Assembly (NCBI GenBank): GCA_028284075.1
Contig: JANQSL010000261.1
Span: forward strand, 1-60,374
Direction: 5' to 3'
Source: Candidatus Sumerlaeia bacterium
GTDB taxonomy: Bacteria; Sumerlaeota; Sumerlaeia; SLMS01; JAHLLQ01
DNA: 60,374 nt
Numbering within the stretch: the first letter of the stretch is position 1; every line of letters begins with the position of its first letter. The notes under the pieces are model-generated. The model had not been told where the DNA came from. It did no database searches and saw only the letters and a program-made list of their open reading frames with translations. The translations under genes and the position numbers were made by a program. Of the stretch, positions 53,777 through 60,374 are shown piece after piece.

Positions 53777-53790
53777 GGAAAAGATTTTCC
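53777..53790. promoter_or_regulatory. LacI-type operator, perfect palindrome (sugar transporter operon)
   Basis: GGAAAAGATTTTCC is an exact match, 71 bases before the sugar-binding lipoprotein start. Together with the site at 53600-53613 it brackets the divergent promoters, spaced 177 bases apart. Confidence 0.7.
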
Positions 53791-53860
53791 TTGTCTCGCC
53801 GGTAAAATCTCCCCGAGAGTCCCGCCATTATTTAGGAGCCGCTCTGAACCTCCTCGGCTT

Positions 53861-55156
53861 ATGTACCCGTTTCCCCGGCCATTCCTCTTCTCTCTTGGTA
53901 TTCTGGCCGTCATGGCCGCGGTGCTGATCGGGTGCTCGGAAAGGAAACCCGACGAGGGCATCACCATACTGCGTATGGCAACATGGGCATCCGACAGCGG
54001 CTTTGAACTTGAACGTGCAATCATTACCAGCTTTGAACAGGCAAATCCGGATATTCGCATCGAGCTGATCTACACGCCCTATGACTACTACACTGAAAAA
54101 CTGCTTACACTGAGCGTCAGCGGCGATCCGCCGGACGTCTTCTGGACGATCACCGAGACGCTCCCGTATCTTGCCAGCCGTGGTGTGGCGATGGATCTCA
54201 CGGACAAAGTGGCGAACGATCCCGAAATCGATACGGCTCTTTACTTTCCGAACGCCCTGAGTCTCTGCAGCTACGGGGATCGGCTCTACGCAATGCCTCG
54301 CGACGTGGCATGCTTCTTTACCGTTTACAACAAGAACATTTTCGATGAAGCGGGTGTTCCCTATCCCGAACCAGGATGGACATGGGATGATTTTCTGGAG
54401 ACCGGCAAACGATTGACTTTGGATGAAAACGGAGATGGGCGCAACGAACGCTTTGCAATGACTCCGTACCTTATGGACGTGATCTATCAGAACGGTGGTC
54501 AGATTTTGGGCGAAGACGGCACCGTCGCCTGGTTGAACTCACCTGAGACCGTAGGAGCTCTCGACTGGTGGTCCGATACAATTCTCGAACACGGCATTTG
54601 TCCAAGAGCGCAGGAGCAACAGGGCTTCGGGGGAGACCTCTTTGTGACGGAACGCGCGGCCATGACCTTTCAGGGGCCGTGGATGATCGGGTGGTATGAT
54701 GAACAATGCGATTTTGACTGGGATATCGTGGGTTTTCCGGGCGGAAAGGCAGGTCCCAAGGCAAGACTCCTCGGTCTGCCAATTGCGATTTCACCGAAAA
54801 CAGAACATCCTGAAGAGGCGTATCGCCTTCTGAAATTTCTCACGTATTCGCAAGAGGCACAGACACTTCAGGCGGAGCTTGGCATTGCAATGCCGGCACG
54901 ACGTGACATCGCCGACTCGGAAGCGTTCCGTGGGCAGGATGTCATGCCGCCTGGAATCGTCCACTTCATTGACGCCATGCAGAACGACACCGTTGTCGAA
55001 AACGTCTTTCCATTCTATTCACCCGTAAAGAAAGCCTACCAGTCAATGATGGACACCGTGAACCTTGGTGAAATGTCACCACAGGAAGCGGGCGATCACT
55101 ATCAAACACAGGTCGAGCGGGAAATCGCGAAGGCCCGGCGGCGGGGACTGCTTTGA
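53861..55156 (+). CDS. Sugar ABC transporter substrate-binding lipoprotein (mannan locus)
   Basis: A 431-residue family 1 solute-binding protein with a lipobox (LIGC, C25). The mature start has ILRMATWASDSGFELERAII; the interior has GWTWDDFLETGKRLTLDENG, AAMTFQGPWMIGWYDEQ and the usual DPPDVFW-like segment (SGDPPDVFWTITETLPYLA). It should bind manno-oligosaccharides or related sugars in the periplasm, judged from the operator upstream and the neighbouring GH26 and GH130 genes. The ATG at 53861 is chosen by signal peptide; no strong ribosome site is seen. Its stop overlaps the permease start. Confidence 0.92.
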   Translation: MYPFPRPFLFSLGILAVMAAVLIGCSERKPDEGITILRMATWASDSGFELERAIITSFEQANPDIRIELIYTPYDYYTEKLLTLSVSGDPPDVFWTITETLPYLASRGVAMDLTDKVANDPEIDTALYFPNALSLCSYGDRLYAMPRDVACFFTVYNKNIFDEAGVPYPEPGWTWDDFLETGKRLTLDENGDGRNERFAMTPYLMDVIYQNGGQILGEDGTVAWLNSPETVGALDWWSDTILEHGICPRAQEQQGFGGDLFVTERAAMTFQGPWMIGWYDEQCDFDWDIVGFPGGKAGPKARLLGLPIAISPKTEHPEEAYRLLKFLTYSQEAQTLQAELGIAMPARRDIADSEAFRGQDVMPPGIVHFIDAMQNDTVVENVFPFYSPVKKAYQSMMDTVNLGEMSPQEAGDHYQTQVEREIAKARRRGLL

Positions 55157-56061
55157 GCGGGGCGGGCCGGAGTTCCGCACGGCGCCGCGAGGCGCTGGCA
55201 TGCTATGGCTTCATCATGCCTGCGATTTTGTTTCTTGCTTTGATGGCGGTCGGGCCGATCATCGCATCCTTTGTGATCAGCTTTACATACTGGGATGTCA
55301 TGACTCCGCCGCAGTGGATCGGTCTCGAGAACTATCGAGAAATGTTCTTCCACGATCCGTTGTTTTGGAAGAGCCTGTGGAACACCCTCTACTTCACGGC
55401 ATTCATTGTTCCGTTGGGCACCATTGTTCCGTTTCTTGTGGCGATGTTGTTGAATTCGAGGATTCGCGGTATGCCGATCTATCGTACCTGCTTCTATCTT
55501 CCCTCAATCGTCCCTGTTGTGGCGGGTTCTGTTCTGTGGCTCTGGATCCTGAACCCGGATTTCGGGCTTTTTAACGCAGTCCTCGGCGTGTTTGGAATTG
55601 AAGGGCCCCTCTGGATGTACAGTCCGAAGTGGTCAAAGCCCGCAATCATTCTGATGACGCTGTGGGGGATGGCGGGAGGCCCCAACATGTTGATCTATCT
55701 GGCTGGTCTGCAGGGAGTCCCCAGGAGTCTTTACGAAGCGGCCGACATGGACGGCGCCCGCTGGTTCACCAGGGTGTGGAACATCACGATCCCCATGATG
55801 TCGCCGTACTTTCTCTTCACACTGGTGATGGGTTTCATTCAGGCGTTTCAGGTTTTCACTCAGGCCTACGTCATGACCACCCGTGGCGACGGCGGCCCGA
55901 TCGATTCGACACTTTTCTATGTTCTCTATCTTTACCACAAAGCCTTCCGTCAGTTTGAAATGGGATATGCGAGTGCCATGGCCTGGGTTCTGTTTGTTGT
56001 CATCCTGATCATCACCGGGATCCAGTTCAAACTCCTCGGCAAGAGGGTGCATTACGGATGA
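55153..56061 (+). CDS. Sugar ABC permease, MalF/UgpA type
   Basis: A 302-residue inner-membrane permease with about six helices (CYGFIMPAILFLALMAVGPI first). The EAA loop is LYEAADMDGARWFTRVWNIT followed by IPMMSPYF, where the importer ATPase docks. It starts with a TTG at 55153 that overlaps the binding-protein stop; no ATG lies upstream of the first helix. The next permease follows with an ATGA overlap, so translation is coupled. Unlike the transporter at 24155-26065, the two permeases are separate chains. No ATPase gene is present. Confidence 0.92.
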   Translation: MSGAGRSSARRREALACYGFIMPAILFLALMAVGPIIASFVISFTYWDVMTPPQWIGLENYREMFFHDPLFWKSLWNTLYFTAFIVPLGTIVPFLVAMLLNSRIRGMPIYRTCFYLPSIVPVVAGSVLWLWILNPDFGLFNAVLGVFGIEGPLWMYSPKWSKPAIILMTLWGMAGGPNMLIYLAGLQGVPRSLYEAADMDGARWFTRVWNITIPMMSPYFLFTLVMGFIQAFQVFTQAYVMTTRGDGGPIDSTLFYVLYLYHKAFRQFEMGYASAMAWVLFVVILIITGIQFKLLGKRVHYG

Positions 56062-56939
56062 GAACGAAACCCGCTCCCGAGCTTGTCCGTGATCCCGTTG
56101 CACCGGCGGAAATCGTGCGGCGAATCCTCATTCACCTCGTGCTTTTGTCGGGGGCCGTTGTCTTTCTGTTTCCCCTGATCTGGATGCTCTCGACCTCGCT
56201 CAAGCCGCCGGACGAGATCTTTTCGATCCCGCCAAAGCTGATTCCCTCCACCTTTGTTTGGGAGAACTACACGAAGCGGGTCTTCGAGATCGTGCCCTAC
56301 GGACGCCACTACCTGAACAGTATCATCATTGTATCGATTTCAGTCTTTGCCAATGTTCTGACCGCGGCAATGTGTGCATACGGCTTTGCACGGCTCCGAG
56401 CTCCCGGGCGCGACTGGATCTTCGGAGTGTTCCTTGCCACAATGATGCTTCCGCCGCAGGTCATGATGATCCCCCTGTTCATCGGGTTTCAGAAAATCGG
56501 CTGGATCAACACCTGGAAACCGCTGATCGTGCCCGCGTTCCTGAGTGGAGGTGCATTCAATGTCTTTCTGCTGCGCCAGTTCTTCATGACGATTCCCCGC
56601 GATCTTGAGGAGGCGGGCCTGATCGACGGCTGTGGCCGCATTACCATCTTTGCACGCATCATCGTTCCGCTTTCGCGTCCGGCGCTTGTTACGATCGCGA
56701 TTTTCTCCTTTATGTATCATTGGAACGATTTTCTGACACCTCTGATCTATCTCCATGACCAGGACAAGTACACCCTCTCTTTGAGCCTGAACCTTTTCAA
56801 AGGCATGTACATCAGCAGAACTCCGTGGGGGCCGCTCATGGCGGCATCGGTCATGATGGTGGCACCCGTCATTGCGCTCTTCTTTGCGGTACAGCGCCAC
56901 TTCGTCGAGGGGATCACACTGACAGGGTTGAAAGGATGA
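56058..56939 (+). CDS. Sugar ABC permease, MalG/UgpE type
   Basis: A 293-residue permease with about six helices, [20 protein letters not shown] in the first periplasmic turn, and the EAA loop [20 protein letters not shown] followed by VPLSRP. The C-terminus ([12 protein letters not shown]) is typical of MalG-type subunits. It pairs with the preceding MalF-type permease. Both ends overlap neighbours by four bases (ATGA), so binding protein, permeases and metallophosphoesterase form one operon. Confidence 0.93.
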   Translation: MRTKPAPELVRDPVAPAEIVRRILIHLVLLSGAVVFLFPLIWMLSTSLKPPDEIFSIPPKLIPSTFVWENYTKRVFEIVPYGRHYLNSIIIVSISVFANVLTAAMCAYGFARLRAPGRDWIFGVFLATMMLPPQVMMIPLFIGFQKIGWINTWKPLIVPAFLSGGAFNVFLLRQFFMTIPRDLEEAGLIDGCGRITIFARIIVPLSRPALVTIAIFSFMYHWNDFLTPLIYLHDQDKYTLSLSLNLFKGMYISRTPWGPLMAASVMMVAPVIALFFAVQRHFVEGITLTGLKG

Positions 56940-58738
56940 AAAAGCTCTCAACGTTTTTTGCGCTCATGGTGACAGTGGCTCCCTGCTCGGCGGAGCCACA
57001 GTTCATGCTTCCTGAAATCGAAGGTGCAACGCCCTGGACGGAACAACCCTTTACGCATAATCCGGAGCACTTTCAATTCGCCATCATCAGCGACAGGACG
57101 GGAGGGATGCGGCGTGGCGTGTTCGACGAAGCCGTGGACGACCTCAATTTGCTGCACCCCGAATTTGTGATCGCAATCGGTGACATGATCGACGGTTACA
57201 CGGAGGATCAGTCCGTACTCGACAAGCAGTGGAATGAGTTCGAGAAAATGATCGAACGTCTGGACATGAAGTTCTTTCGGCTGGCGGGAAACCACGACAT
57301 CAGTAATCAGGTCATGATCGACGACTGGCGTGCGCGCTATGGACCGTCATGGTATCATTTCCTGTATCATGACGTTCTGTTTCTCTGCCTGAACACCGAA
57401 GACCCTCCTCCAACGGGAGTCAGTGCCGAACAGGTTGAATACTTCCGGCGCGTACTGGACGAATATCCAAATCCGCGGCACACCTTCGTCTTTATGCATC
57501 GCCCATTGTGGAGCTATGGCGGGAAGGCGGGATACGAAAGAATCGAGACCTTGCTCGAAGGCCGCGAATACACGCTGTTTTCCGGTCATCACCACAACTA
57601 CCTGAAGGTGGACAAAGAGGGAAATCGGCACTTCATTCTGGCAACAACCGGCGGCGGAAGCTGGATGCGGGGCCCGCAGGTTGGCGAGTTCGATCACATC
57701 ACATGGGTCACAGTGACGGACGATGGTCCGCGCGTTGCACACCTGGAGATCAGTGGAATCAGAGACGAAAATCTTGTGACTGAGAACAGCCGCGACGAAG
57801 TGGACACGTTGCGGCACGGCAGGTGGTTCTCGATGGAGCCGATCGTACACACTGCCGAATCGTTCACGGACTTGCAGGCGGCGGTTATGCTCCGAAACCC
57901 GGCGAGTCAGCCTCTAACCGTGAGTGGCGTTCTTGAGATTGAAGAAGGGATTCAAGTCGAGCCTCAATCGGTGGAACTCGTGCTTGAGCCAAACGAGGAA
58001 ATCGCGATCGCCTTGACGCTTGTTGCCGATCGGGAAACCCGGATTTCGGAACTCATGCCCGTGGAGTTTGAACTCAACGGCTCATACGAGAGTGAGGAAT
58101 GGGGAGTTGTGAGCCTTCCCGCAAAGCGTCGGCTGGTATTGGATTGGAGTCGACCGCTTCCGAATACGGGCGACCGCCAGTGGATCGATGTGGGCGATCC
58201 GGGCTATGTGAAGGAAGACTGGGATTGGCATGGAACGGAAGACGGTCTTCTTCGCTTCAAGACATGGATCGATGCGGAGATGCTGAATGTTCACATCGAG
58301 GCTCATGACGATGTATTGATCCACTCGGATAACATGACAGACCTTGCCGACAAGTTCTTTGTCGCTCTGGATGCAAGACCACGGGAGATACGCTCTATCA
58401 ACACGGACTCGCCTCGTGAACGGGGCGGGCGATGGCTGTTTGTGGAAGTCGCGCCACAGCCTTCGGGAGAATTGATGGTAGCCGAAGAGTCACTCCTGCC
58501 GGAAGGCACCGAGGTATCAGGAACCACGTGGAAGAAAAACCTGAAGGCCGAGTTGAGAATTCCTCTGGAATGGGTTTCCGGACAAGGCGGTGAGGACTGG
58601 GATGGCGTTCGTCTGAATATCGGCTGGATGGACCACGACAGGCCGGAGAATACAAAGCCTTCAATAATCTGGTGGAAGCCGCCGTGGGATCACGGATCCG
58701 GCTACAATTCTTCCGGCATGTTTTTCCGGCAGCCATGA
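56936..58738 (+). CDS. Secreted calcineurin-like metallophosphoesterase with C-terminal CBM9-like domain
   Basis: A 600-residue exported protein (signal [20 protein letters not shown]). The phosphoesterase core has ISDRTGG (D53; the usual D-x-H histidine is arginine), IGDMID (D83), LAGNHD (N119, H120), FMHRPLW and SGHHHNY, so most two-metal ligands are present. After a beta-rich middle comes a C-terminal region (about 400-600, LLRFKTWIDAEMLNVHIEAH, then KFFVALDARP) resembling CBM9/DOMON domains. It starts by ATGA overlap with the permease gene. A phosphoesterase in a mannan operon may act on phosphorylated mannan or a phosphodiester decoration; that is inference. Confidence 0.87.
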   Translation: MKKLSTFFALMVTVAPCSAEPQFMLPEIEGATPWTEQPFTHNPEHFQFAIISDRTGGMRRGVFDEAVDDLNLLHPEFVIAIGDMIDGYTEDQSVLDKQWNEFEKMIERLDMKFFRLAGNHDISNQVMIDDWRARYGPSWYHFLYHDVLFLCLNTEDPPPTGVSAEQVEYFRRVLDEYPNPRHTFVFMHRPLWSYGGKAGYERIETLLEGREYTLFSGHHHNYLKVDKEGNRHFILATTGGGSWMRGPQVGEFDHITWVTVTDDGPRVAHLEISGIRDENLVTENSRDEVDTLRHGRWFSMEPIVHTAESFTDLQAAVMLRNPASQPLTVSGVLEIEEGIQVEPQSVELVLEPNEEIAIALTLVADRETRISELMPVEFELNGSYESEEWGVVSLPAKRRLVLDWSRPLPNTGDRQWIDVGDPGYVKEDWDWHGTEDGLLRFKTWIDAEMLNVHIEAHDDVLIHSDNMTDLADKFFVALDARPREIRSINTDSPRERGGRWLFVEVAPQPSGELMVAEESLLPEGTEVSGTTWKKNLKAELRIPLEWVSGQGGEDWDGVRLNIGWMDHDRPENTKPSIIWWKPPWDHGSGYNSSGMFFRQP

Positions 58739-58751
58739 TTTTTCCCACGCC

Positions 58752-59807
58752 ATGTCAAAGGAACCCGTCGATTCGAAAGCCACGCCCGAAACTTGCAATC
58801 TGTTTGCAAGCCTTTGTGCACTTGCCGGCAAACGCATCCTCTTTGGTCATCAGGATGCGCTCCTTTATGGTGTCGGTTGGAAGGATGAAAACAACAGATC
58901 AGACGTCAAGAGCGTCTGTGGTAAACATCCTGCAGTGGTGGGTTTCGATTTTGGATCAAGCACACGGCGCGGGCTCGAGGCCGGCGCCAGATTGAATTCC
59001 CTGCGTCACCACGCACAGCATGCACATGGCCTCGGTGCATTGGTCACATTCTCGTGGCACGCTTACAATCCCGTAACGGGAGGAGATTTCTACGACCTGA
59101 AGCCTGCCGTCCCTTCCATTTTGCCCGGCGCAAGCCATCATGTTCGTTACCGCGAGGAACTGAATGTCATCGCCGATTTTATGCACTCTCTGAAGGACAG
59201 TGAAGGCAACTTGATTCCCGTTGTTTTTCGCCCGTTTCACGAACACAACGGCGACTGGTTCTGGTGGTGCGAACCCTTCTGTACCATCAACGAATTCATC
59301 GAACTTTGGCGGTTCACTCTGGAGTGTTTGCGGGACGAGCTTGGTGTCCACAACCTTCTGTACTGCTACTCACCGGATGTCTTCAACAGTGCGGCGGAAT
59401 ATCTGGAGAGATACCCCGGTGACGAGTATGTTGATATCCTCGGGCACGACAACTATCGCCAGATCGAAAGTCCCTCGCAAAGGCAACGGTTCATTGAAAG
59501 CCTGCGGACGCTGGTTCGCCTCGCCGACGAGCGTGGCAAGATTGCTGCATTGACGGAAACGGGCCTGGAAGGCATTGCCGATTCGGAGTGGTGGACGGAA
59601 TCTCTCTGGAATCCCATCATTTCCGATGCGGTCGCGTCACGACTCTCATGGTTTCTTGTCTGGCGTAACGCCAATACAAAACATCACTATGCCCCCTGGC
59701 CCGGTCACGCGAGTACCGGCTCATTCCTTCGCATGGCCGGCGACAAGCGTTGCGGCCTCTGTGACGAGCAGCTTGATTTGTATTCCGGTTCCGAGGACTT
59801 CGCCTGA
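58752..59807 (+). CDS. GH26 beta-mannanase, cytoplasmic form
   Basis: A 351-residue GH26 enzyme. RILFGHQDALLYGVGW near residue 30, VTFSWHAYNPVTGG near 100, the acid/base E164 in FRPFHEHNGDWFWW, and the nucleophile E269 in ALTETGLEG make the family call clear. It has no signal peptide, unlike most GH26 endomannanases, so it probably trims imported manno-oligosaccharides (mannobiose-releasing activity is known in the family). It starts 13 bases after the metallophosphoesterase stop, without a visible ribosome site, and closes the transporter operon. Its stop faces the GH1 gene. Confidence 0.93.
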   Translation: MSKEPVDSKATPETCNLFASLCALAGKRILFGHQDALLYGVGWKDENNRSDVKSVCGKHPAVVGFDFGSSTRRGLEAGARLNSLRHHAQHAHGLGALVTFSWHAYNPVTGGDFYDLKPAVPSILPGASHHVRYREELNVIADFMHSLKDSEGNLIPVVFRPFHEHNGDWFWWCEPFCTINEFIELWRFTLECLRDELGVHNLLYCYSPDVFNSAAEYLERYPGDEYVDILGHDNYRQIESPSQRQRFIESLRTLVRLADERGKIAALTETGLEGIADSEWWTESLWNPIISDAVASRLSWFLVWRNANTKHHYAPWPGHASTGSFLRMAGDKRCGLCDEQLDLYSGSEDFA

Positions 59808-59816
59808 CGGCTCGCT

Positions 59817-60374
59817 TTAAAGCGCGTTACGCTTTGCGACATTGGCATACCAGAATGCACTATGCTTCGGAATGCGCTTTTGGGTTTCGTAGTCGACATA
59901 AACGATGCCGAAACGCCTCGAATAGCCCCACGCCCACTCAAAGTTATCCATCAGTGACCAGGCGAAGTAACCGCGAACCGGAATTCCTTCGGAAATCGCC
60001 TGGTGTAGCCCGCGAAGATGGCTCCTCAGATAGGCAATGCGAGCGTAGTCCCTGACCATGGTTCCGTTCTCATCCGGGGTGTCCGGCCACGCGCTGCCGT
60101 TTTCCGTGATATGGATAGTGGCGGGACGATATCGCTCATTCACAAAGCGGCATGCCCAGTAAAGGACATCGTTCGTGATCGGCCAGTCCATGTGCGTGCG
60201 CGGGTAATGCTTCTCCGGCCACTCGAGCCCGCGATCGGCACTTGCCATCCCGTAGGAGCTGTATGCGTTGATGCCGAGAAAATCCAGTGATTGATGGATG
60301 TCTGTCATGTCGTCGTCATTGAGATGGGGGACATCCGCGGCGAGTGCATTCCACTGGTCGGCCGGGTAGTGGCC
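59817..60374 (-). CDS. GH1 beta-glycosidase, N-terminal part beyond window edge
   Basis: The last 185 codons of a GH1 enzyme; the frame is open to the right edge. It shows FLGINAYSSYGMA, the nucleophile motif IHITENGSAW, and the C-terminal aglycone-site region GYFAWSLMDNFEWAWGYSRR, then FGIVYVDYETQKR. GH1 includes beta-glucosidases and beta-mannosidases; in this locus a role on manno- or glucomanno-oligosaccharides is likely. It ends 10 bases from the convergent GH26 stop. The missing half carries the acid/base NEP motif. Confidence 0.93.
   Translation of the reverse strand, partial: GHYPADQWNALAADVPHLNDDDMTDIHQSLDFLGINAYSSYGMASADRGLEWPEKHYPRTHMDWPITNDVLYWACRFVNERYRPATIHITENGSAWPDTPDENGTMVRDYARIAYLRSHLRGLHQAISEGIPVRGYFAWSLMDNFEWAWGYSRRFGIVYVDYETQKRIPKHSAFWYANVAKRNAL

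Noticed and set aside
1-60374. CRISPR arrays, tRNA or rRNA genes, insertion sequences
   Set aside because: I saw no regularly spaced repeats, no tRNA cloverleaf or CCA-ended pattern, no rRNA-like stretch and no transposase motifs on either strand.

Overview
The window looks like chromosome from an uncultured Gram-negative (diderm) bacterium. GC is in the mid-50s by eye. Supporting signs are a Wza-like outer-membrane export lipoprotein, many lipobox signal peptides, two pseudopilins of the NFLEAQ(V/I)RS type, an ECF sigma factor fused to a membrane anchor and extracytoplasmic domains, DUF5060 glycosidases and a formylglycine sulfatase. This mix is typical of candidate phyla such as Sumerlaeota or Hydrogenedentota, or of PVC bacteria. 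That placement is inference, because no rRNA or other phylogenetic marker is present.

Region 1 (1-15590, all minus strand) is a 13-gene exopolysaccharide operon. It starts with a phosphoglycosyl transferase, then an unusual nucleotidyltransferase-like/beta-helix/pseudo-phosphoglycosyl-transferase fusion, a STAS protein, a multi-SLBB export lipoprotein, a mini BY-kinase-like protein lacking the Walker A lysine, a Wzz-like protein, a flippase, a Wzy/ligase-like polymerase and five GT4 glycosyltransferases, the last running off the left edge. Most junctions are 4-nt start/stop overlaps. Upstream lies one 6.7-kb gene for a giant secreted protein with DUF11-like repeats, a LruC-like domain and FG-GAP repeats (15712-22431).

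Region 2 (22432-29507, minus) has a gene-poor kilobase, then a four-gene operon: tandem GNAT, sugar-binding lipoprotein, a single-chain fusion of both ABC permeases, and a CE4-like deacetylase. A VOC-domain protein with a membrane tail lies upstream.

Region 3 (29508-41552) is mixed: a pseudopilin, an Asp-box lipoprotein with a structured leader, a DksA/TraR zinc-finger protein, an SGNH hydrolase, a methyltransferase, an isochorismatase-family hydrolase, an M23 peptidase and a 1,202-residue ECF sigma fusion.

Region 4 (41553-60374) is a beta-mannan-type utilization locus: sulfatase, GH130 phosphorylase, LacI regulator, two paralogous DUF5060/GH5-like glycosidases, a secreted tandem carbohydrate-binding-like protein, a pseudopilin, a sugar ABC importer (binding protein and two permeases), a metallophosphoesterase with a CBM9-like tail, a cytoplasmic GH26 and a partial GH1. 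The palindrome GGAAAANNTTTTCC recurs in front of these genes, perfectly or nearly so, and is the likely LacI operator. It places the pseudopilin, the binding protein and the sulfatase in the same regulon as the glycosidases. The likely logic is extracellular attack on a possibly sulfated mannan, import of oligosaccharides, and cytoplasmic GH26/GH1/GH130 breakdown.
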